Shown: positions 38,033 through 45,540 of the stretch, piece by piece
Layout of the letters: the number at the start of each line of letters is the position of its first letter
Position numbering within the stretch: position 1 is the first letter of the stretch
NCBI GenBank assembly: GCA_011525295.1
Contig: WTGV01000057.1
Location: forward strand, 22,960 to 86,959
DNA: 64,000 bases
Direction: 5' to 3'
DNA from: Pseudomonadales bacterium
Lineage (GTDB): Bacteria; Pseudomonadota; Gammaproteobacteria; Pseudomonadales; Azotimanducaceae
The notes under the pieces: model-generated
What the model saw: the letters and a program-made list of their open reading frames with translations, nothing else
What the model was told of the DNA's origin: nothing
Databases searched by the model: none
Position numbers and translations under genes: made by a program

Positions 38033-38494
38033 TTAAAACCCTGCCGGTTCAATCTCAGTATAGATGCCCTTTTCTGAACGAAATAACGCCGGGCGAGCAA
38101 AAGAGAATGAAAGTTCTAATGCTTTTTGAGGTACCCATACTGGTGGGCTACGTGCGTACCCAACAGTAACGTGTGGGTTGAAGCGTTTACTTTCGCAAAC
38201 GGTCTGTATTTCTGCATTAGCTAACGAAACGAGAGCGATGATCACTCGAGCCTTTCGAGGGGAAGGAAAACCAGAAAAACGATTGAGTTCGCACTGCAAT
38301 GGAAAGTACTGTGATAAAGCTTGGACCTTTCGATGGGCAACCTCAAACAATTCGTTAGACAGGTCTGGGAAGTACTCAAACGTTATGTGGTATTTCTCAG
38401 GTTTCATCCATCTTACTTGATCAATTTCAGGTTTATTACTGGACAGGAATTCGTGGACTCCCTCGGGAACCATCGAACCGATGAAGTAGCTCAT
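38033..38494 (-). CDS. thpR: RNA 2',3'-cyclic phosphodiesterase (LigT/ThpR-like 2H phosphoesterase)
   Basis: Two-histidine phosphoesterase that opens 2',3'-cyclic phosphates in RNA. The paired HxTx motifs are His36-Ile-Thr-Phe and His108-Val-Thr-Val, with GYAR after the second. At 153 residues it is shorter than the usual ~180. It is six bases downstream of cysQ on the same strand, so the two probably share a transcript. The 244 bases beyond its stop hold no supported gene. Confidence 0.85.
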   Translation of the reverse strand: MSYFIGSMVPEGVHEFLSSNKPEIDQVRWMKPEKYHITFEYFPDLSNELFEVAHRKVQALSQYFPLQCELNRFSGFPSPRKARVIIALVSLANAEIQTVCESKRFNPHVTVGYARSPPVWVPQKALELSFSFARPALFRSEKGIYTEIEPAGF

Positions 38495-38500
38495 CCTACT

Positions 38501-39316
38501 TTAACTTTCGTTGGTTAGGACACCCGACAAGGCGATGATGTTCGACCATTCTTCCGGGTGGGCACTGCACGCAAAAAACGCAGAATTTAGTGTCGACTCC
38601 GACTGGTTGTATACCTTCGGGGTACCGTCAAGTAAATACACTCCACCACCTGCTGCGCGGAGTACCGAGTGGGCAGCTGCGATATCCCATTCGTTAGATA
38701 GTCCGAAACGTACGTAGATATCCGCTTGACCTTCGGCAATGTAGCACATTTTGATACTACTTCCGACGGTTTTTACTGTCACTCTCTTTCCAATCGACTC
38801 GAGATAGTCAATTATCTGTTGGTTTTTAGTAGTGGTGTAGTGTCGGCTGGTGGTCATTCGAAGGGAATTGCCAAGTTGCGTTGTCGAGATTGGTGATGCG
38901 TCATCGACGGTATGTCGCAGTGCTATTGCACATTCGACATCACCAGAATACACAATGTCTTTCGTTGGTATTCCCACCACTCCCTGCTTGGGTATTCCAC
39001 GTTCTATCAACGCGATGTTTACTGTGAATTCATCGTTTCTTTCAGTAAATTCTCGAGTACCGTCTAAGGGGTCCACAATCCAATGTTGATCCCAGCTTCG
39101 ACGTACGTCAAAAGGCGGTATTTCACCCTCTTCAGAGAGCACGGGAATTGATGGATCAATTTTCTCGAGGCCTTCCATGATCACATCATGTGCTCTTCGG
39201 TCTGCATCCGTAATTGGTGTATTGTCGGATTTGGTGTCTACGATGAAGTTTGAGTTGTACACGTCGAGAATTTCTCGGTGTGCAAGACGAGTTATTGCGA
39301 CTAATTCACTTAGCAT
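38501..39316 (-). CDS. cysQ: 3'(2'),5'-bisphosphate nucleotidase CysQ
   Basis: Removes the 3'-phosphate from PAP(S) left by sulphate assimilation. The inositol-phosphatase-like metal motifs are present: TPITDADR, SEEG at 61-64, DPLDGTREF at 82-90, and EWDIAAAH with Asp211. Length 271 residues is normal. It is the first gene of a two-gene minus-strand unit with thpR. No other sulphate-assimilation gene is in the window. Confidence 0.93.
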   Translation of the reverse strand: MLSELVAITRLAHREILDVYNSNFIVDTKSDNTPITDADRRAHDVIMEGLEKIDPSIPVLSEEGEIPPFDVRRSWDQHWIVDPLDGTREFTERNDEFTVNIALIERGIPKQGVVGIPTKDIVYSGDVECAIALRHTVDDASPISTTQLGNSLRMTTSRHYTTTKNQQIIDYLESIGKRVTVKTVGSSIKMCYIAEGQADIYVRFGLSNEWDIAAAHSVLRAAGGGVYLLDGTPKVYNQSESTLNSAFFACSAHPEEWSNIIALSGVLTNES

Positions 39317-39690
39317 TTGTTTACAGGTCCAGCGAATTCAATGGGCACCGGTTCGCATTGGATCGAATTGTGTTGGGAGGGCGGTGATAAAAATGGTTGG
39401 GGCTCGTATCGGCTGCAGCAAAGAAATGATATCAAGTTTTTGCGTCCCTCGTTTGGCGTTCCAAAAAAAGCAAATGTTAATGTTAGCTTCAGCACCGCTA
39501 ATCATAGCGGTGAAGCTTCTTTATGAGCTGGACGTGGTCGATAAATGAACAGAACTGACTTGAGCGACATAAGCTCGATGTTCAAAATTTATCGGAATGT
39601 TCTTAAATTCCTATTAACTACTTCTGGCTTTCACTAGTTTTCGATTAAATGTAACCATGTGTGATGTGGTAGTTACTTTCTTCGACTGAT
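39317..39690. other. divergent intergenic region with a hairpin
   Basis: This 374-base stretch lies between the start of cysQ (minus) and hslR (plus). Short frames exist on both strands but none resembles a known protein. It contains the strong stem-loop at 39485-39517, listed separately. I see no defensible promoter box. Confidence 0.45.
39485..39517 (+). terminator. stem-loop, possible terminator or small-RNA end
   Basis: CACCGCTA pairs perfectly with TAGCGGTG around a four-base ATCA loop. An outer AGCTT/AAGCT stem is separated by a short bulge, and TCTTT follows. The plus-strand orientation would end a transcript starting somewhere in 39317-39480, where no clear gene exists. It may mark an unannotated small RNA or be incidental. 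Confidence 0.35.
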
Positions 39691-40074
39691 ATGAGAATCG
39701 ATAAATGGTTATGGATTGCGCGTTTTTACAAGACGCGCAGTCGAGCAAAAGCAGCCGTAATGCATGGGAAAGTTCAAGTCAACAGAGACCGTATCAAACC
39801 CGCGAAAGAAATTCAACTAGGCGATCTGGTATCCATCAAAGAAGAGTACTTTAGCCGTGAATATGTGGTACAAGAGTTCCGAGAACAACGAGGTTCAGCA
39901 AAAATAGCACAAACGCTCTATCGAGAAACTGAGGATTCAATCGCGCGAACTGAAGAAGCTACTGCAAGACGAAAATCAAACTATGACTCTGTGTTACGCC
40001 CCCGAGAAAAACCGAATAAATTCAATCGGCGCGTATTAGCCCGATTGAAGCGAAGTGGCGGCCAACGAGACTAG
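39691..40074 (+). CDS. hslR: ribosome-associated heat shock protein Hsp15 (S4 domain)
   Basis: Binds 50S subunits that still carry nascent chain and tRNA, to help rescue them. The N-terminal S4 RNA-binding domain reads MRIDKWLWIARFYKTRS then KAAVMHGKVQVNRDRIKPAK. The C-terminal half is a basic, arginine-rich tail. Length 127 residues fits Hsp15 (about 130). It stands as a single gene with gene-free DNA on both sides. Confidence 0.92.
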   Translation: MRIDKWLWIARFYKTRSRAKAAVMHGKVQVNRDRIKPAKEIQLGDLVSIKEEYFSREYVVQEFREQRGSAKIAQTLYRETEDSIARTEEATARRKSNYDSVLRPREKPNKFNRRVLARLKRSGGQRD

Positions 40075-40361
40075 CCAGCGTTCGATTGGTAACAGTTCTA
40101 ATTACTAGTCGTGTATAGCTGATGGCGAGCACTCTCGCTAATTTCCAAAGAGTGTTCCTGAAGACAAAATGATCAAGCCGACCTGCTAGTTTTGCTCCCG
40201 CCCACAAAAATCCTAAAATTGTGACTCCGTTGTAACGTATCCCAACGACTCAGCGCATATTACTGTACTAGTCAGACCCAAAAAAATGAAAGTCTCAGCA
40301 GTTCAATTGCACTTCGCACCGTAATCTAGGACCAACACCAATACGTGGAACACCACTGAAT

Positions 40362-40799
40362 ATGAAAGAAGCCGGAAAAATTGTTGGGGGTATCTTTGCT
40401 TCGTTAGGTATATTAGTTTGTTTGTTTACCCTTGTTGCTTCGGCAAAGCTCCAACATATGAAAGAGAATCCGGATAGTGATGCCGAGACTCAAATACACT
40501 CCGACGAATCAGAGATGGACGATGTTTTAGCTGATTTAGACCTAGACGAATCTGATGTGTCGCGCCAGACAGTAGACTTCAAGAAAACTATGAAACACAG
40601 TTGGGTGGGAGCGCTACTATTTGGGATCATACTGCTTGGCGTGTTACTAAACGTACCAAAAGACTCTTTTTCCCCCCCTCTAGTCGCTGTCGTGGCTGCG
40701 GGAGGAGGTGCAATTTATTGTGGGGTAGGGTTTGCGTTCTTATTTGTTATGGCGCTAGTCGGTAGTGTGTTGGTGCTGGTCCCGAACCTGAAACGCTGA
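40362..40799 (+). CDS. small membrane protein of unknown function
   Basis: A 145-residue protein with a hydrophobic helix at about 7-26, an acidic polar loop at 30-72 (many Asp, Glu and Ser), then three hydrophobic segments at about 78-97, 104-119 and 121-141. I do not recognise a family. The start is ATG. A T-rich inverted repeat follows its stop. It stands alone, with 287 gene-free bases upstream. Confidence 0.55.
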   Translation: MKEAGKIVGGIFASLGILVCLFTLVASAKLQHMKENPDSDAETQIHSDESEMDDVLADLDLDESDVSRQTVDFKKTMKHSWVGALLFGIILLGVLLNVPKDSFSPPLVAVVAAGGGAIYCGVGFAFLFVMALVGSVLVLVPNLKR

Positions 40800-41156
40800 C
40801 GCAATTTTTTGGTCCAAAAATTTTTTTCAAAGTTTTGACACTTTAGGTATTTCAGACTGACAGACCAAAACCACCGTCGTAGGTGTAAGCACGAAATTTG
40901 AGTGTATTTGGTACTAACTTCGTGCTGTGCGTGGCATAGGCGGAAGGCTAACGCGACCAAACTTAGTTCCGGATCATTGTCCACACCTTGAGTGAAACCA
41001 TCATTGTTCCAACGAATTCACTATGCCTTACAAAACGGTGGCAATCGTGAATACGAACGCGATAGCGCGCGCGTCAAGGCTAAAATATACACACTTTTTC
41101 ATTCAACGGATTGAGTACCCATCGAAGCACTGCAAGAACCGACGCGATTTGAAAAT
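40800..41156. other. intergenic region upstream of pckA with an A/T hairpin
   Basis: The 357 bases after the small membrane protein gene begin with a symmetric TTTTTGG/CCAAAAA element followed by a T-run near 40803-40827, which could act as a weak terminator. The rest has no supported gene. The frame of pckA is closed by TGA at 41112-41114, which limits how far upstream that gene can begin. Confidence 0.45.
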
Positions 41157-42668
41157 TTGTCCATCCCCGTGTTAGCCGAACACGTGGTCCAACGTCGAGA
41201 AGGCAATCTGCTCGCGAACGGTGCCATCGCGGTTACGACCGGGCGACGTACTGGCCGTTCTCCCAAAGATCGATTCATCGTTCTTGATGATATAACACGT
41301 TCAACCGTAGATTGGGGGATCATCAACCAACCTTTCGAACCTGAAGCTATGGATGCTCTATGGGCTCGAGTTCAAAATTTCGTTGATCAGGGTGATTCAT
41401 GTTACCGCGGATTGATGCACGTCGGGGCGCATCCCGAACACTACTTACCGGTCCAGGTAACTACCCAGTTCGCGTGGCATCAGATGTTTGCCAGTTCGTT
41501 ATTTCTAGTTCCTGATACATTCAATCCTGAACGCCGAGACATTTGGCAAATTCTGAACGCTCCGCGATTTGTTTGCGATCCATCGCGAGACGGTACGAAT
41601 TCAGACGGTACTGTGATTGTAGATTTCAGTAGCAAACGGGTGTTAGTAGCAGGAATGCACTACGCCGGCGAGATGAAAAAGGCAATGTTCGCGGTACTCA
41701 ATTTTCTGCTCCCAGACAAGGACATCTTACCTATGCATTGTTCAGCAAATGTCGATGCAAATGGCAAAGTCGCGTTGTTTTTTGGTCTTTCTGGTACTGG
41801 AAAGACTACTCTTTCGTCAGACCCTGAATGTCTGTTGATCGGCGACGACGAGCACGGCTGGGGCACTGGTACAGTGTTTAATTTTGAGGGTGGTTGTTAC
41901 GCGAAGTGCATTAACTTAAACCACGAAACAGAACCAGTAATTTATGATGCTATTCGATTCGGCGCGTTGTTAGAAAACGTCGTAATTGATGAACTGACAC
42001 GAGAACCGAATTACACCGATTCCAGTCTCACGGAAAACACCCGCGCATGCTATCCTCGCGACAATATCAAGCTGTGTGTTCCCGACAATCGTGCTGGCGA
42101 ACCGGAGACCATAATTTTCTTAACATGCGATGTTAGTGGAGTGCTACCACCGGTCTCATTACTATCTTTAGAGGGGGCAGCTTACCATTTTCTCTCCGGC
42201 TACACCGCCCAAGTTGGGTCTACTGTCGTTGGCGCGACAGAACCTTTCACTTCGACGTTTTCAGCTGGATTTGGAGCTGCATTTTTGCCACGTCCGCCGC
42301 GCGTATATGCGGAATTGTTGATGCGAAGGATCAACGCCTTCGGTGCAAACGTCTTTTTAGTAAACACAGGTTGGACTGGTGGAGCATTTGGAGCTGGCCG
42401 TCGAATGAGCATTCCAGATACACGGCGAATTATCAACGCTGTGCGTTCCGGTGAGCTGTTACACGCGCCAACAAAACACTTACCGGAGTTGAACCTCACT
42501 ATTCCTACTCAAATTGAGGGAATTGATCCGCAAATCTTAGACCCAAGGGTAGGGTGGAGCAATCCTAATGAATATGACGCCGCGCGCAGTGCACTGATTT
42601 CCAAATTTAAAGACAACTTTACGAAGTTCGACATTGGGTTGAACATCTTGGAAGCCGGACCCACATAA
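41157..42668 (+). CDS. pckA: phosphoenolpyruvate carboxykinase (ATP)
   Basis: Converts oxaloacetate and ATP to phosphoenolpyruvate, the first step of gluconeogenesis. Seen are TTGRRTGRSPKDRFIV, MHCSANVDANG, and the kinase P-loop FFGLSGTGKTTLSS (Lys216). The downstream FLSGYTAQVGST matches the pseudomonad-type branch. The first conventional start in frame is TTG at 41157, but homology continues upstream (TRFENLS) to within 15 codons of a TGA at 41112. The real start may therefore be a rarer codon such as CTG at 41130. The product is otherwise complete and the C-terminus normal. Confidence 0.93.
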   Translation: MSIPVLAEHVVQRREGNLLANGAIAVTTGRRTGRSPKDRFIVLDDITRSTVDWGIINQPFEPEAMDALWARVQNFVDQGDSCYRGLMHVGAHPEHYLPVQVTTQFAWHQMFASSLFLVPDTFNPERRDIWQILNAPRFVCDPSRDGTNSDGTVIVDFSSKRVLVAGMHYAGEMKKAMFAVLNFLLPDKDILPMHCSANVDANGKVALFFGLSGTGKTTLSSDPECLLIGDDEHGWGTGTVFNFEGGCYAKCINLNHETEPVIYDAIRFGALLENVVIDELTREPNYTDSSLTENTRACYPRDNIKLCVPDNRAGEPETIIFLTCDVSGVLPPVSLLSLEGAAYHFLSGYTAQVGSTVVGATEPFTSTFSAGFGAAFLPRPPRVYAELLMRRINAFGANVFLVNTGWTGGAFGAGRRMSIPDTRRIINAVRSGELLHAPTKHLPELNLTIPTQIEGIDPQILDPRVGWSNPNEYDAARSALISKFKDNFTKFDIGLNILEAGPT

Positions 42669-42724
42669 GGCGTTTTGACGCCGATAACAACGGGACTAAA
42701 TCCCAACAAACGGCACGGTCGCTA

Positions 42725-44296
42725 ATGTTGGAACAGAATTTTTCACAGCTTGTTTCTGGGTTGCGAGGTCATCCGGGTCTAGGACAACTCAATCATGGAT
42801 TGGAAAAAGAAGCTTTGCGGATTGATCGGCACGGTTATTTGTCCAAAAAAAGCCATCCAAGCGCATTAGGTTCATCTCTTACACATCCGTCAATTACGAC
42901 CGACTTTTCGGAGGCGCAACTCGAACTTGTAACCAGTGTGCACAGCTCGATTGAGAGTTGTATGCAAGAAATGGAGGAAATACATCGCTTCGTCTACGAT
43001 GTGTTGGACGATGAATTGCTTTGGCCATCCAGTATGCCGTGTATGCTCAGAGGAGAAAAATCGATTCCTCTAGCAGACTATGGAAGTTCAAATTTAGGGC
43101 GATTCAAGCGAGTCTATCGGCAGGGACTAGCTCTCCGCTACGGCAAGTACATGCAAACGATTTCCGGTATGCATTACAACTTTTCGCTTCCCAATGCTTT
43201 GTGGGCACACTATGCAAAGTTGCGAGGTGTAGAAGATTCGATTGAGTTTCGAAACCAGTCTTATCTTGGGTTGATCCGGAACTTTCGTCGATACACATGG
43301 CTCTTGGTTTATTTATTCGGCACGTCGCCAGCAGTATGCGGTTCATTTCTTGCAGGGCGCGCACACGATCTTGAACCGTTTGACGGCGAGTCCTATTACT
43401 TGCCACATGCGACCTCTCTGAGAATGGGACCTTTGGGGTACCAGAGCACTGTGCAAGGACGACATTACCTCTCCTACAACACGCTAGCTGACTATCGTGA
43501 GTCGATGCTCCCGTTACTGTCCAAACCCTACCCACAATATGAAGAGTTGGGATTGCATACGTCGAATGGCGAATATCAACAACTCTCGTTATCGCTATTA
43601 CAAACTGAAGCGGAGAGTTATACCCCCATACGACCGAAACCCAAAGCAAAGTGTTTGTTACGTCCTCTTCTAGCATTAGAAAAACACGGTATTGATTATT
43701 TGGAAGTTCGATGCCTGGATTTAAACCCTTTCTTTTCCACTGGAATTGACCGTACTACGTTGTACTTTTTGGATGCGTTTCTATTGTTTTCCATGCTTAC
43801 TCCAAATCCTCACGATTCACAGGAACAATGGGAAGAAGATCAACAAAATCAATCGACAGTCGTGGAACGAGGTAGGGATCCAAACCTGGAACTCAGCGTT
43901 GATGGTAAACTCTGTTCCATAAAGCGCAGCGGTCTTATCGTCCTTGATTTAGTTGAACAAGTTGCCGGCTTACTTGACGAAATTGACGGAGGGAACAAGC
44001 ATAGAGACGCGGTCGCTCTGCAGAGAGAGAAATTGCAAGATCCCTTCAAGACTCCATCATCACTCTTGCTGCAACAGATGGCAACATGGGAAAAGTCTTA
44101 CTATCGAACGATCGAGACGCTTTCGAAGCAGCATCGAGACAAATTACAGTCGCAACCGTTGTCTGAAACACGACGGCAACACTACCATGAGCTAGCGACT
44201 CAATCTCAAAGGGACCAACGCGAACTGGAGATTTCAGATACGCGTCCGTTTGAGCACTACTTAGACGACTTCATGCAACTAGAACTATCAGCATGA
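42725..44296 (+). CDS. gshA: glutamate-cysteine ligase
   Basis: First, rate-limiting step of glutathione synthesis: joins L-glutamate and L-cysteine with ATP. At 523 residues and with GLEKEALRIDRHGYL near 27, TDFSEAQLELVT near 59 and GMHYNFSLP near 141, it belongs to the gammaproteobacterial class (E. coli type). It overlaps the acpH start by four bases (ATGA). No gshB is in the window. Confidence 0.94.
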   Translation: MLEQNFSQLVSGLRGHPGLGQLNHGLEKEALRIDRHGYLSKKSHPSALGSSLTHPSITTDFSEAQLELVTSVHSSIESCMQEMEEIHRFVYDVLDDELLWPSSMPCMLRGEKSIPLADYGSSNLGRFKRVYRQGLALRYGKYMQTISGMHYNFSLPNALWAHYAKLRGVEDSIEFRNQSYLGLIRNFRRYTWLLVYLFGTSPAVCGSFLAGRAHDLEPFDGESYYLPHATSLRMGPLGYQSTVQGRHYLSYNTLADYRESMLPLLSKPYPQYEELGLHTSNGEYQQLSLSLLQTEAESYTPIRPKPKAKCLLRPLLALEKHGIDYLEVRCLDLNPFFSTGIDRTTLYFLDAFLLFSMLTPNPHDSQEQWEEDQQNQSTVVERGRDPNLELSVDGKLCSIKRSGLIVLDLVEQVAGLLDEIDGGNKHRDAVALQREKLQDPFKTPSSLLLQQMATWEKSYYRTIETLSKQHRDKLQSQPLSETRRQHYHELATQSQRDQRELEISDTRPFEHYLDDFMQLELSA

Positions 44297-44898
44297 ACCA
44301 TTTAGCGCACTGCTGGCTCGCCCGAGGTAACGAAGGACACATTGCGGGTGGATTTCTTGGTGACTTCTACAAGGGTCCGATTCGGCGGGATCTTCCCGAA
44401 GGTCTGCAGGAAGGGATTCGGCTACATCGGTACATTGATTCTTTGACGAACCAATTACCCGAGATGCGGTCTACTTATTCACGTTTTGGAACAGAATTAC
44501 GAAGGGTTGCACCCATATTGTTGGATTTAGTCGCAGACCACTTGTTAGCACGACACTGGGGTCGGTATGGAACTGGTAAATTGACCGACTTCACATCGAA
44601 TTGCTATCGTATAATTGGGCAGTACGAGATTCCCGATACAGGGAAGCGCTTTTTCCACCATGTGGTCTCCCGAAATCTGTGGTGTGAATACACTGATTTT
44701 GATGTCATACTCTCAGTCATGTGTCGCATTCTCGTGCGCTTACGTCTGGATGATCGTACAACACACTTGTCCAAACTTGAACCACGAATCGAAGACTTTC
44801 ATCAAGACTTTAGGGTGTATTTTCCGATACTTGTGGATAAGGTGCAGGCATGGAAAGTGAGCAATACCGCTTCGACCGCAAAATTGAATAAAACTTGA
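44293..44898 (+). CDS. acpH: acyl carrier protein phosphodiesterase
   Basis: Hydrolyses holo-ACP to remove its 4'-phosphopantetheine arm. The 201-residue product starts MNHLAHCWLARG and continues GGFLGDFYKG, EGIRLHRYID and LLDLVADHLLARHW. This is the histidine/aspartate-rich HD-like core of the AcpH family. It overlaps gshA by four bases and is followed by an AT-rich hairpin and dsbB. Confidence 0.9.
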   Translation: MNHLAHCWLARGNEGHIAGGFLGDFYKGPIRRDLPEGLQEGIRLHRYIDSLTNQLPEMRSTYSRFGTELRRVAPILLDLVADHLLARHWGRYGTGKLTDFTSNCYRIIGQYEIPDTGKRFFHHVVSRNLWCEYTDFDVILSVMCRILVRLRLDDRTTHLSKLEPRIEDFHQDFRVYFPILVDKVQAWKVSNTASTAKLNKT

Positions 44899-44911
44899 CT
44901 GAATCAAGTTT
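44891..44911 (+). terminator. AT-rich stem-loop at the end of acpH
   Basis: AAACTTGA pairs with TCAAGTTT across the five-base loop CTGAA, an eight-base perfect stem. Only a loose T-rich stretch follows. It includes the acpH stop codon. It could be a weak terminator or attenuate entry into dsbB. Confidence 0.35.
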
Positions 44912-44957
44912 GCTTTCCTTAACTTAATTGTAAGATGTTCACCAGAAAGGAGAATTG

Positions 44958-45449
44958 GTGTTTTTAGGATTTGACCTTCGGCATTCTGAAACCTGGGCAA
45001 CATTGGGGATGCTCATCGGTGGAGGCATGCTGTTTTCTACTCTAGTGTTAGAGCACGTCTTCGCGCTCAATCCTTGCTATCTTTGTTTATCGCAACGTTA
45101 TTGCATGTTTCTAGCGGTGCTCATAACGACTTTGAGTTTGTTTGCAGAGCCGAGACGTGGAATCTTTCCGGTACTTACGATCGTTTGTTGTTTAGGTGGG
45201 ATCGCCTTTGCGTTTTATCAGTTTTACTTGCAATATGTACCAGACGCCACTCTATCCTGTGGTTCCGATTTGGACTATAGACTCAATTCTAAATTGCCTT
45301 TCAAAGAAATTGTCGCTGGATTTTTCCAAGGTTCGGAGAGTTGTGGCGATGCATCCATTATTCCTATCCTTTCGTGTAATGCATTTCTACTATTGATCAC
45401 CATTGCTGTTTTGCAGCTAGTGTATGGACCTCGATCGTCCTATAAATAA
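44958..45449 (+). CDS. dsbB: disulphide bond formation protein B
   Basis: Inner-membrane enzyme that reoxidises DsbA and passes electrons to quinone. Four hydrophobic helices are seen. Both redox pairs are present: NPCYLCLSQRY (Cys41/Cys44) and Cys102 with Cys130 in the second periplasmic loop (numbering from a TTG at 44955). I choose GTG 44958 because AAAGGAGA lies at correct spacing before it. DsbA is not in the window. A terminator-like hairpin follows the gene. Confidence 0.88.
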   Translation: MFLGFDLRHSETWATLGMLIGGGMLFSTLVLEHVFALNPCYLCLSQRYCMFLAVLITTLSLFAEPRRGIFPVLTIVCCLGGIAFAFYQFYLQYVPDATLSCGSDLDYRLNSKLPFKEIVAGFFQGSESCGDASIIPILSCNAFLLLITIAVLQLVYGPRSSYK

Positions 45450-45485
45450 CTCACCGACTCTTCACTTCGTATCCGTCAATAGGGC

Positions 45486-45513
45486 TTAGGTTCCCTGACC
45501 TAATCTCTTTTTT
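45486..45513 (+). terminator. Rho-independent terminator after dsbB
   Basis: TTAGGT pairs with ACCTAA across a six-base loop, followed by TCTCTTTTTT. It lies between dsbB and the ABC-F gene and would separate the two transcripts. The stem is short, so confidence is moderate. Confidence 0.5.
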
Positions 45514-45540
45514 ACAACTTACACGTCTCTGGTTTTTTCT

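Noticed and set aside
37870..38169. 99-residue plus-strand frame before and across thpR
   Set aside because: It overlaps the end of thpR, whose motifs are clear, and resembles no known protein.
39177..39548. 123-residue plus-strand frame across the cysQ start
   Set aside because: The first half is antisense to cysQ and the rest lies in the gene-free region; the composition is not protein-like.
42669..42690. GGCGT/ACGCC hairpin after pckA as terminator
   Set aside because: The stem is only five bases and no T-run follows.
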